NCBI RefSeq assembly: GCF_900176385.1
Contig: NZ_FWXN01000007.1
Location: 62,001 to 126,000, forward strand
Direction: 5' to 3'
DNA: 64,000 bases
From: Janibacter indicus
Lineage (GTDB): Bacteria > Actinomycetota > Actinomycetes > Actinomycetales > Dermatophilaceae
This document shows positions 34,533 to 44,059 of this stretch, one piece after another. Each line of letters begins with the position of its first letter. Within the stretch, counting starts at the first letter, position 1. The notes under the pieces were generated by a model, which saw only the letters and a list, made by a program, of their open reading frames with translations, searched no databases and was not told the DNA's origin. The position numbers and the translations under genes are program-made.

Positions 34533-35488
34533 TGCCGATGCGCCACCGCCTCCCCCTCACCGTCTCCGCCCTCGTCCTCGCCCTCACCGGGTGCGGTTCC
34601 GCCGACGGTGGCGAAGGGGGTTCCGCCGACGGTGACGCCTCGCTCACGATTGCCACCTCCTTCTACCCGCTGCAGCACGCGGCCGAGCAGGTCGGCGGCG
34701 ACCACGTCGCCGTCACCAACCTCACCAAGCCCGGCGCCGAGCCCCACGACCTCGAGCTGACGCCCAAGCAGGTCCTCGAGGCCACCCGCGCCGATGCCCT
34801 CGTCTACCTGAAGGACTTCCAACCGTCGGTCGACGACGCGGCCAAGGAGGCCGGCGACAGCGCGATGGACGTCTCTCCCTTCGCCCGTCTGGACATCGAG
34901 ATCGACGAGCACGAGGGGCACGACCACGAGGAAGGCGAGGAGGGCCACGCCGGACATGATCACGGCGCCACCGACCCGCACTTCTGGCTCGACCCGACGC
35001 GCTACGCCGAGGTCGTCGAGGCCCTCGGCGAGCGCTTCGCCGAGGCCGACCCCGACCACGCCGCCGACTACCGCGCCAACGCCAAGGAGTTCGCCGGCGA
35101 GCTCACGGCTCTGGACGAGGACCTCACGGCCGGGCTCGACGACTGCACGAGCACCGACCTGGTGACCGGGCACTCCGCCTTCGCGTACTTCGCCGACCGC
35201 TACGGCTTCCACCAGGAGTCGGTGAGCGGGCTGACCCCCGGCGCCGAGCCGAGCCCGACGGCCCTCGCCGACCTCGTCGAGCACATCGAGGATGAGAAGA
35301 TCACGACCGTGTACGCCGAGACGCTCGTCCCCCAGGACACCGCCGACACCATCGCCCGCGAGACGGGCGCCGAGGTCGCCGTGCTCGACCCGATCGAGGG
35401 GCTCACCGACGCGTCCGCCGGCGACGACTACGTCTCGGTCATGCGCAGCAACCTCGAGACCGTGCGTGAGGGGCAGGGCTGCTCATGA
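34532..35488 (+). CDS. znuA: zinc ABC transporter binding lipoprotein
   Basis: A 318-residue cluster A-I metal-binding protein that captures zinc outside the membrane. Lipobox LALTGC. A His/acid-rich loop (HEGHDHEEGEEGHAGHDHG, residues about 129-147) is typical of zinc- rather than manganese-binding members. Metal-ligand segments include GAEPHDLELTP, DPHFWLDP and GHSAFAYFADRYG. ATG 34532 has no ribosome site and overlaps a Zur box; ATG 34538 is an alternative. First gene of a four-gene zinc operon. Confidence 0.92.
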   Translation: MPMRHRLPLTVSALVLALTGCGSADGGEGGSADGDASLTIATSFYPLQHAAEQVGGDHVAVTNLTKPGAEPHDLELTPKQVLEATRADALVYLKDFQPSVDDAAKEAGDSAMDVSPFARLDIEIDEHEGHDHEEGEEGHAGHDHGATDPHFWLDPTRYAEVVEALGERFAEADPDHAADYRANAKEFAGELTALDEDLTAGLDDCTSTDLVTGHSAFAYFADRYGFHQESVSGLTPGAEPSPTALADLVEHIEDEKITTVYAETLVPQDTADTIARETGAEVAVLDPIEGLTDASAGDDYVSVMRSNLETVREGQGCS

Positions 35489-36282
35489 CCGGAGCGCCCC
35501 CCGTCATCGAGCTCGAGGGCACCGCCTTCGGCTACGAGGACCGCACGATCGTCAGCGACCTCGACCTCACCGTCCGCCGCGGTGAGGTCGTCGCCGTGCT
35601 CGGCCCCAACGGCTCCGGCAAGTCGACCTTGGTCAAGGGGCTGCTCGGCCTGTCCGAGCTGCACGCCGGCAGTGCGCGGGTCCTCGGTCACGAGGTCGGC
35701 TCCCCCGGCGCGCGCGCCGGGATCGGCTACGTGCCCCAGCGGCACACCCTCGCCTCGGCCGTGCGGGCCACCGCCGCCGAGATCGTCACCATGGGCCGCA
35801 CCGTGCGTACCCCGTGGTGGGCGCCGTGGCGCATCCGCGACGCCGCCGGGCGCGACCTCGTCCACGAGTCGCTGTCGGTCGTCGGCCTCGCCGACCTGGC
35901 CACGCACGACGTCGCCACCCTCTCGGGCGGCCAGCAACGCCGGGTCCTCATCGCCCGCGCCCTGGCCAGCCGGGCCGACGTCTTCCTCATGGACGAGCCG
36001 ACCGCCGGAGTCGACCGCGGGCACCAGGCGGTGCTCGTTGCCGTCATGCGCCGCCTCGTCGAGCGGGGCGCGACCCTGATCATCGTCACCCACGAGCTCG
36101 ACGCCCTCGCCGAGATCGTCACCCGCACGATCGTCGTGCGGGGCGGCGGCATCCGGCAGGACTGCGCCCCGGGCGAGCTGGCCGCCGGCGAGGAGGCCCA
36201 CACCCACCACGCCGGCGAGGAGGCACCACCCCCTTCTACCGTGCCGACCACGATCATCACGTCCACGGGAGGGCACCGCTGA
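35485..36282 (+). CDS. znuC: zinc ABC transporter ATPase
   Basis: A 265-residue ATPase for zinc import: Walker A GPNGSGKST, signature LSGGQQRR, Walker B VFLMDEPTAGVD, H-loop VTHEL. A His/Glu-rich tail (EEAHTHHAGEEA) follows the core. It overlaps the znuA stop by 4 bases (ATGA) and the permease start by 1 base (TGATG). Confidence 0.93.
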   Translation: MTGAPPVIELEGTAFGYEDRTIVSDLDLTVRRGEVVAVLGPNGSGKSTLVKGLLGLSELHAGSARVLGHEVGSPGARAGIGYVPQRHTLASAVRATAAEIVTMGRTVRTPWWAPWRIRDAAGRDLVHESLSVVGLADLATHDVATLSGGQQRRVLIARALASRADVFLMDEPTAGVDRGHQAVLVAVMRRLVERGATLIIVTHELDALAEIVTRTIVVRGGGIRQDCAPGELAAGEEAHTHHAGEEAPPPSTVPTTIITSTGGHR

Positions 36283-37280
36283 TGGACCTGCTGGCCCTGG
36301 ACTTCATGCGCAACTCGCTCATCGCCGCCCTGCTCGTGGGGGCGTCGGCACCGCTCGTGGGTGTCTTCCTCGTGCAGCGGGGCATGTCGCTCGTCGGCGA
36401 CGGCATGGGGCACGTCGCCCTCGCCGGCGTCGGCATCGGGGTGCTCACGAGCACCTCCCCCGTGCTCACCGCCCTCGTCGTCGTCGTCCTCGCGGCGGTC
36501 GCCATCGAGCTGCTGCGCCACCTCGGCCGCACCGGTGGTGACCTCGCGCTCGCCGTGATGTTCTACGGCGGCCTCGCCGCCGGTGTGGTCATCATCGCCA
36601 AGGCCCCCGCCGGGTCGGCCAACAACCTGCAGGGCTACCTCTTCGGAGCCCTGACGACCGTCTCGCCCAGCGACCTCGTCCAGTTCGCCGTGCTCGCGGC
36701 GGCCGTGGTCGTCACGGTGATCGTCCTGCGCGAGCGGCTCTTCGCAGTCGCCCAGGACGACGAGTACGCCCGCGCCTCGGGCCTGCCCGTGCTCGCCACC
36801 AACATCCTGCTCGCCGTGCTCACCGGCGTCACCGTCGTCATCTCGATGCGGGTCATCGGGCTGCTGCTCATCAGCGCCCTGATGATCCTGCCCAATGCCA
36901 CCGGCCAGTACCTCGGACGTTCCTTCCGCGGGAGCCTGGTCTGGGCGGTTCTCGTCGGCACGCTGACGAGCGTCGGCGGCGTCGTCACGAGCTTCTACGT
37001 CGACACCCCCTCGGGCGCGACGATCGTCCTGCTGGCCATCGCCGTCTTCGTCGTCGCCGCTGCGGGCATGACGCTCGTGCGGGCCCTCGGCCACCGACGA
37101 CACCGCACCGCCGAGGCGCACGAGCACGTGCACTGGGAGGACTGCGGTCACGAGGTCGTCCTGCACGGCGACCACGTCGACTACCTGCACGACGGGCGCC
37201 GGCACGCCCGCCACGGCGACCACTGGGACGAGCACACCCCCGACCCCGCAGGCCCCACCCTCGAAGGGAGCCCCCGATGA
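36282..37280 (+). CDS. znuB: zinc ABC transporter permease with His-rich tail
   Basis: A 332-residue ABC-3 family permease with about eight helices (LVGVFLVQRGMSLVGDGMGHVALAGVG is the usual first loop). After the last helix at about residue 268 there is a 60-residue cytosolic tail with many His and Asp (HEHVHWEDCGHEVVLHGDH), longer than in ordinary ZnuB and likely to bind zinc. The open frame extends upstream within znuC, but ATG 36282 is coupled to the znuC stop. Confidence 0.92.
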   Translation: MDLLALDFMRNSLIAALLVGASAPLVGVFLVQRGMSLVGDGMGHVALAGVGIGVLTSTSPVLTALVVVVLAAVAIELLRHLGRTGGDLALAVMFYGGLAAGVVIIAKAPAGSANNLQGYLFGALTTVSPSDLVQFAVLAAAVVVTVIVLRERLFAVAQDDEYARASGLPVLATNILLAVLTGVTVVISMRVIGLLLISALMILPNATGQYLGRSFRGSLVWAVLVGTLTSVGGVVTSFYVDTPSGATIVLLAIAVFVVAAAGMTLVRALGHRRHRTAEAHEHVHWEDCGHEVVLHGDHVDYLHDGRRHARHGDHWDEHTPDPAGPTLEGSPR

Positions 37281-37669
37281 CCGACACCCGCACCCGCCGC
37301 CCCACCCGCCAGCGCACGGCGATCGAGGCCGACGTCGACCGGTCCGACGAGTTCCGCTCGGCGCAGGAGGTCCACGCGAGCCTCGCCGCCGGCGGCGACA
37401 AGATCGGTCTGGCGACCGTCTACCGGACCCTGCAGGCCATGGTCGACGAGGAGGCGCTGGACTCCCTTCGCACCGACGACGGGGAGATCGTCTACCGCCG
37501 CTGCAGCACCGGGCACCACCACCACCTCGTCTGCCGCGACTGCGGCCGCACCGTCGAGGTCGAGGGCCCGGCGGTCGAGCGGTGGGCCGACAAGGTGAGC
37601 GCCGAGCACGGCTTCACCGACGTGTCGCACACCCTCGAGCTCTTCGGCCGCTGCGTGGACTGTGGCTAG
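37277..37669 (+). CDS. zur: zinc uptake regulator (Fur family)
   Basis: A 130-residue Fur-family repressor. Winged helix RTAIEADVDRSDEFRSAQEVHASLAAGGDKIGLATVYRTLQ, then the sensing motif HHHHLVCRDCGRTVEVEG and the structural CxxC pair (CRDC, CVDC). Its position in a zinc transport operon, with Zur boxes upstream, marks it as Zur rather than Fur. ATGA overlap with znuB; its own operon is probably autoregulated. Confidence 0.93.
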   Translation: MTDTRTRRPTRQRTAIEADVDRSDEFRSAQEVHASLAAGGDKIGLATVYRTLQAMVDEEALDSLRTDDGEIVYRRCSTGHHHHLVCRDCGRTVEVEGPAVERWADKVSAEHGFTDVSHTLELFGRCVDCG

Positions 37670-37678
37670 GCGATCCGG

Positions 37679-38644
37679 CTACGGCGCGGCGGGCAGGGCG
37701 AGCCCGCGGACCGACCGGGTGATGCGGCCGTCCTCCTGCTTGGCGAGGAACATCATCGAGCCGTACTCCAGCGGCAGCCAGCCCTCGCCGTCCTCGGTGA
37801 GGGGCTCGGAGGCGAAGACGGCCGCGGTGGCGTCCTCCTCGGTGCACTCCTCGAAGCCGTAGGTCCCCTCAGCCTGCTCGAAGTTGCGTCCCAGCAGCAG
37901 GTACATCGGCTCGAGGAGCATCCCGAGGTCGAAGTCGTCGCTGCCTGCGGGAGCCTTGCGCAGCTCGCGCCAGTCTCCCGGCGGGTCCACCTCGCCGTGG
38001 TGCCCGAGACCCCAGTTGATCCCGATGATGCGTCCCGGCGAGACCAGGGCCATCTTGAGCTTGGTCAGGCCCGGGAGCTGCAGGGTCTCCATGGCATCGG
38101 CCACGAGTCGGACCAGTCGCTCGACGGCACGCTGGACGTCCTCGTCGCTCTCACCCTCCAGCAAGGACAGCAGGAGCACGGCGAGGAACTCGGTGTCGGT
38201 CGTGCCGCGCATCTGCTGGAGGTACTCGTCCGTGCAGTGCTGCAGCAGCTCGCGCTGCAGGATCTGCCAGCCGGGCAGGTAGCCGTTCTGCGCGACGAGC
38301 CACGGCGCGCCCTCGAAGAAGAAGGGGTGGCAGTTCTCGTCGGCCAGGACGACCTGGGAGTCGTAGGCCGCCGCCCGCACGTGCGCGAGGAGGGTGTTGG
38401 CCTGGAGGCTGGGGATGATACTTGCGGCATTGTCGTCGTAGAAGGCCGCCATCGGCCGGCGGTAGATGAGTGGCTCGTCGGGCTTGAGCAGGTGGTCACC
38501 CCACGCGCCGAAGCCCCACCCCGCGAGCTGCAGCTCGGGGTGACGCTCCGGGTCGAGCGCCTGGTTGATCAGGCTGTTGTCCGGCGTGAGCAGCAGGCTC
38601 TCCAGCGGGGTCTCCGGCCCGATGTAGGCAAGGACTCGACACAT
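37679..38644 (-). CDS. class II glutamine amidotransferase (YafJ/EgtC-like)
   Basis: A 321-residue Ntn-type amidotransferase. Cys2 in MCRVLAYIG is the nucleophile after Met removal. NTLLAHVRAAA and NCHPFFFEGAPWLVAQNGYLPGW are the glutaminase strands. No synthase domain is attached, as in YafJ and EgtC, but no ergothioneine genes are nearby, so the substrate is open. GGAGAGG precedes the ATG. It is convergent with zur with only 9 bases between stops. Confidence 0.88.
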   Translation of the reverse strand: MCRVLAYIGPETPLESLLLTPDNSLINQALDPERHPELQLAGWGFGAWGDHLLKPDEPLIYRRPMAAFYDDNAASIIPSLQANTLLAHVRAAAYDSQVVLADENCHPFFFEGAPWLVAQNGYLPGWQILQRELLQHCTDEYLQQMRGTTDTEFLAVLLLSLLEGESDEDVQRAVERLVRLVADAMETLQLPGLTKLKMALVSPGRIIGINWGLGHHGEVDPPGDWRELRKAPAGSDDFDLGMLLEPMYLLLGRNFEQAEGTYGFEECTEEDATAAVFASEPLTEDGEGWLPLEYGSMMFLAKQEDGRITRSVRGLALPAAP

Positions 38645-38707
38645 GTGCGACCTCTCCGTGACGGCTCACCGTGCGTCGGTGCACGGTCTCGCCAGCGTAG
38701 GTGACGC

Positions 38708-39496
38708 TCAGACGATCCCCGGGGTGGGGGCGTCCACCGCTCCGCCGTACCGGCGCTCGCGCCGGGCATACGTCTCGATGGCCTCCCACAGGTGGCGGCG
38801 GTCGTAGTCGGGCCACAGGGTGTCCTGGAAGACCATCTCGGCGTAGGCCGACTGCCACAGCAGGAAGTTGCTCGTGCGCTGCTCCCCCGAGCTGCGCAGG
38901 AAGAGGTCGACGTCGGGCATCGTCGGCTCGGTGAGGTAGCGCGCGATGGTGCGCTCGTCGATGCCCGAGCCCTTGAGCCGGCCGGCCTTCACGTCGTCGG
39001 CGATGCGCCGCACCCCGTCGACGATCTCGGCGCGGCCGCCGTAGTTGACGCAGAAGTACAGCGTCATCGCGTCGTTGTCGCGGGTCATCTCCTGGGCGAT
39101 CTCGAGCTCCTTGATGACCGAGCTCCACAGCCGCGGCCGGCGGCCGACCCAGCGCATGCGCACGCCCCACGCGTGCAGCTGGTCGCGGCGGCGCCGGATG
39201 ACGTCGCGGTTGAAGCCCATGAGGAAGCGGACCTCCTCGGGCGAGCGCCGCCAGTTTTCCGTCGAGAAGGCATAGGTCGACAGGTGCTTGACGCCGATGT
39301 CGAGCGCGCCGGCGACGACGTCGAGCAGCGCACCCTCGCCGGCCTCGTGCCCCTTGGTCCGCGGCAGGCCGCGCTGGTTGGCCCAGCGGCCGTTGCCGTC
39401 CATGACGATCGCGACGTGCCCGGGGACCAGGTCGGCGGGCACCGGCGGCGGCGTCGCTCCGCTCGGGTGGGCGAAGGGGGTCTCGTAGCGGCTCAT
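38708..39496 (-). CDS. uppS: cis-prenyltransferase (undecaprenyl/decaprenyl diphosphate synthase)
   Basis: A 262-residue enzyme making the long Z-prenyl carrier of cell-wall precursors. [27 protein letters not shown] holds the catalytic Asp and the DGNGRWA motif. [33 protein letters not shown] and the C-terminal [10 protein letters not shown] complete the family pattern. ATG 39496 overlaps the recO stop (ATGA), which overrides the longer frame to 39577. Confidence 0.95.
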   Translation of the reverse strand: MSRYETPFAHPSGATPPPVPADLVPGHVAIVMDGNGRWANQRGLPRTKGHEAGEGALLDVVAGALDIGVKHLSTYAFSTENWRRSPEEVRFLMGFNRDVIRRRRDQLHAWGVRMRWVGRRPRLWSSVIKELEIAQEMTRDNDAMTLYFCVNYGGRAEIVDGVRRIADDVKAGRLKGSGIDERTIARYLTEPTMPDVDLFLRSSGEQRTSNFLLWQSAYAEMVFQDTLWPDYDRRHLWEAIETYARRERRYGGAVDAPTPGIV

Positions 39497-40254
39497 CCGG
39501 TCCTCTGCGATGGGGTGGGGTGGCTGGTCGTGCGGTCGACGTGACGAAGGGAGAGCACCCCGCGCTCGAGGTGCCACTGGAGGTAGGCGGCGGTCAGGCC
39601 GGACCCCTCACGTCGATGGCGTGGGTCGGAGGCGTCGGCGACGACCCAGTCACCGACGAGCAGCGCAGCGAGGAGCTCGAGGGTCTCGGTCGCGGGGGCC
39701 GACGAGCCCGGGACCCGACAGCTGCGGCACAGGACCCCGCCGTGGGCGACGTGGAAGGCGCGGTGCGGCCCCGGCTCGCCGCACTGGGCGCAGTCGTGGA
39801 AGCTCGGTGCCCACCCCGCGACGGCCAGCGCCCGCAGGAGGTAGGCGTCGAGGACGAGCTCGGCGGCGTGGTCGCCCTGGGCCAGGGTCCGCAGGGCTCC
39901 GGCGAGCAGGAGGTACTGCTGCACCGAGGGCTCGTGCTCCTCGCTGAGGCGGTCAGCCGTCTCGAGGATCGCCGTGCCTGCGGTCCAGCGCGAGTAGTCG
40001 CGCGCGATCTGGTCGCCCCACGGGTCGAGCGACTCGGCCTGCGTCACGGTGTCGAGGTTGCGGCCCTCGTAGCACTGGAGGTCGACGTGCATGCCCGGCT
40101 CGAGGCGGGCGCCGAACTTGGACTTGGTGCGGCGCACCCCCTTGGCCACCGTGCGAATCTTGCCCCGGCCCCGTGTGAGCACGGTGATGATCCGGTCGGC
40201 CTCACCCAGCTTGTGGGTGCGCAGCACGACTCCGGAGTCGCGGTAGAGGGGCAT
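39493..40254 (-). CDS. recO: DNA repair protein RecO
   Basis: A 253-residue recombination mediator that loads RecA with RecR. OB-fold start [35 protein letters not shown], helical middle, and a zinc site CAQCG ... CRSC. ATG 40254 has GACAAT (complement of 40261-40266) 6 bases upstream, so it may be leaderless, though the spacer GGAGCC could also serve as a weak ribosome site. Operon with uppS. Confidence 0.94.
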   Translation of the reverse strand: MPLYRDSGVVLRTHKLGEADRIITVLTRGRGKIRTVAKGVRRTKSKFGARLEPGMHVDLQCYEGRNLDTVTQAESLDPWGDQIARDYSRWTAGTAILETADRLSEEHEPSVQQYLLLAGALRTLAQGDHAAELVLDAYLLRALAVAGWAPSFHDCAQCGEPGPHRAFHVAHGGVLCRSCRVPGSSAPATETLELLAALLVGDWVVADASDPRHRREGSGLTAAYLQWHLERGVLSLRHVDRTTSHPTPSQRTG

Positions 40255-40316
40255 GGCTCCATTGTCTCCCTTCGCCCTGACAGCGCGCCGACCCCACGCC
40301 GCGCCCGCACGACCTG

Positions 40317-40332
40317 TCGAACAGTTGTTCGA
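40317..40332 (+). promoter_or_regulatory. SOS (LexA) box
   Basis: TCGAACAGTTGTTCGA matches the actinobacterial LexA consensus TCGAAC-N4-GTTCGA exactly. It lies 8 bases before a -10 (TATGGT, 40341-40346) and 20 bases before the AlkB-like start. Confidence 0.9.
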
Positions 40333-40352
40333 CCCACTGCTATGGTCTAAAC

Positions 40353-40976
40353 ATGCAGGCGCTCCAGTCCTCGCTCTTCGACACCGCCGACTCCCCCACG
40401 CTCGGTGATCTCGGGCGGCGCCATCGGCGCTACCTCGACGGCACGGCGTGGGTCGACCTGCTGCCAGGCTGGGCGTGCGGCAGCGACGAGGTCCTCGACG
40501 CCCTGCTCCACGACGTCCCGTGGCGGGCCGAGCGCCGTCGGATGTACGACTCGGTCGTCGACGTCCCTCGTCTGACCTGCTTCTACGCCGCAGGCGAGAG
40601 CCTTCCCCACCCGCTGCTGACCGACATGCGTGAGCAGCTCTCGGCGCACTACGCGACGGAGCTGGGTGAACCCTTCGTCACCGCCGGGCTGTGCCTCTAC
40701 CGCGACGGCCAGGACTCCGTGGCCTGGCACGGCGACCGCATCGGCCGCAGCCGCGAGCAGGACACGATGATCGCCATCGTCTCGCTCGGCTCGGCGAGGC
40801 ACCTGTGCCTGCGCCCTCGCGATGGCGGTGTCTCGCAACGGGTCTCGCTCGGTCACGGCGACCTCGTCGTCATGGGCGGCGCCTGCCAGCGCACCTGGGA
40901 CCACGCCGTGCCCAAGACGAGCGCCCGGGTCGGGCCCAGGGTGTCCATCCAGTTCCGCGTGGCCGGGGTGCGCTGA
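40353..40976 (+). CDS. AlkB-like 2OG/Fe(II) DNA repair oxygenase
   Basis: A 207-residue oxygenase expected to repair alkylated bases by oxidative demethylation. Iron ligands H-x-D in VAWHGDRIGR and the distal His in RTWDHAVPK; the Arg finger is in RVSIQFR. The NxYxDGxD-like segment is GLCLYRDGQDSVAWHGD. It is preceded by a perfect SOS box and starts without a ribosome site 6 bases after TATGGT, so it is a leaderless, damage-induced gene. Confidence 0.9.
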   Translation: MQALQSSLFDTADSPTLGDLGRRHRRYLDGTAWVDLLPGWACGSDEVLDALLHDVPWRAERRRMYDSVVDVPRLTCFYAAGESLPHPLLTDMREQLSAHYATELGEPFVTAGLCLYRDGQDSVAWHGDRIGRSREQDTMIAIVSLGSARHLCLRPRDGGVSQRVSLGHGDLVVMGGACQRTWDHAVPKTSARVGPRVSIQFRVAGVR

Positions 40977-40983
40977 CAGCGCC

Positions 40984-42795
<1,812 letters not shown>

Positions 42796-42837
42796 TCAGG
42801 CCTCGCCGCGGCAGAGAAGGAGGAGGTCCGTCCGCAT
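42796..42837 (-). CDS. leuL: leucine leader peptide
   Basis: A 13-residue open frame MRTDLLLLCRGEA with four consecutive Leu codons, 69 bases before leuA. The ATG at 42837 is 7 bases from TAGGGT (complement of 42845-42850), so it is translated leaderless. Stalling at Leu codons under starvation would change folding of the following RNA and allow leuA transcription. Too short for ordinary gene finding. Confidence 0.8.
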   Translation of the reverse strand: MRTDLLLLCRGEA

Positions 42838-42892
42838 GCCCAGCACCCTACCCCTCACCCCGGACGGTCATGACGGCGGTCACCATGCGGAC

Positions 42893-42951
42893 GAAACACG
42901 ATCGTTTCACCCGGAAACAGTCCTGCATTCCGAGTGAAACCACTCCGAAAC
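42893..42951 (+). promoter_or_regulatory. phased GAAAC repeats upstream of the nitrilase cluster
   Basis: GAAAC occurs at 42893, 42914, 42936 and 42947, spaced 21, 22 and 11 bases, i.e. on one face of the helix; an inverted GTTTC is at 42904. GlnR sites are built from GTnAC and GAAAC half-sites 11 bp apart, so this may be the nitrogen control region for the downstream cluster. The GTnAC half is not clear. Confidence 0.5.
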
Positions 42952-42973
42952 GGGCCGCCCGTGTACTTGCCGC

Positions 42974-44059
42974 ATGGCCCCGAACCCGACACCGAACCCC
43001 GACCGCGTCTCCACTCGTGTCGACATCGCGATCCTCGGCGTCCGTAGCGACGCATCGGTCCGCCGTACGGGCGGTGCGGGCCCGAGCGATGACGGACATT
43101 TTGCCATCGATGGCCTCGGAGCCGCACTCCGGCTCGACAGCAGCAGCCCCTACGTCGTCGATCCGGCCGGCCGTCTGACGCTTGACGGCGCGGACCTGGG
43201 CCTCGACATCTCCCCCGTCGCCCGCCCCCGCTTCTACGACCTGTCGACGGCGGACGGCGTCGCCTACGACAAGATCGCCAAGCTCCACGGAACCAACGTG
43301 CTCGCCACCACCGTCGTGCAGACGTGCGTGCGGTATGCGGAGAGCGAGCGGTGTCGCTTCTGCGCGATCGAGGCCTCCCTCGACGCCGGCTCGACGATCG
43401 CCGTCAAGACCCCGGCGATGCTCGCCGAGGTCGCCGAGGCGGCGGTCCGCCTCGACGGCGTGACGAGCATGGTGATGACCACCGGGACGTCGAACGGGTG
43501 GGACCGCGGCGCCAAGCACCTCGCCCGATGCGTCCGGGCGGTCAAGGACGCGGTGCCCTCGCTGGAGATCCAGGTCCAGTGCGAGCCACCCGCGGACCTG
43601 CAGGCGATCACCGACCTCTACGACGCCGGCGCCCGATCCATCGGCATCCACGTCGAGTCGATGGACGACGCCGTACGGTCCCGCTGGATGCCGGGCAAGT
43701 CACGCGTGACCATGGCCGAGTACCGCACGGCCTGGCGGGAGGCGGTGCGGGTCTTCGGCCGGAACCAGGTCTCGACCTACCTGCTCGTCGGGCTCGGGGA
43801 GGACCCGGACGAGCTCGTCGACGGCGCACGGGAGCTCGTCGACATCGGCGTCTACCCCTTCGTCGTCCCCTTCCGCCCGCTCGCTGGGACCCTCGCGACC
43901 GACGTCGACCACGTCCCGGCCCCCGACCGACAGGTCGTCAACGACGTCACGGCCCGCGTGGCGACACTGCTGCGGGACGCCGGGATGCGCGGCGCCGACC
44001 AGCGAGCCGGGTGCGCCGCCTGCGGCGCCTGCAGCGCCCTGCAGACGGCAGGTGCCTGA
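42974..44059 (+). CDS. radical SAM protein, MSMEG_0568 family
   Basis: A 361-residue radical SAM enzyme and first gene of the nitrilase cluster. The cluster motif is C118-x8-C127-x2-C130 (TCVRYAESERCRFC), wider than the usual CX3CX2C. A second Cys group C347-x2-C350-x2-C353 lies at the C-terminus. The SAM-binding glycine region and barrel follow. The reaction is unknown. The start has no ribosome site. Its stop overlaps the next start (TGATG). Confidence 0.88.
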   Translation: MAPNPTPNPDRVSTRVDIAILGVRSDASVRRTGGAGPSDDGHFAIDGLGAALRLDSSSPYVVDPAGRLTLDGADLGLDISPVARPRFYDLSTADGVAYDKIAKLHGTNVLATTVVQTCVRYAESERCRFCAIEASLDAGSTIAVKTPAMLAEVAEAAVRLDGVTSMVMTTGTSNGWDRGAKHLARCVRAVKDAVPSLEIQVQCEPPADLQAITDLYDAGARSIGIHVESMDDAVRSRWMPGKSRVTMAEYRTAWREAVRVFGRNQVSTYLLVGLGEDPDELVDGARELVDIGVYPFVVPFRPLAGTLATDVDHVPAPDRQVVNDVTARVATLLRDAGMRGADQRAGCAACGACSALQTAGA

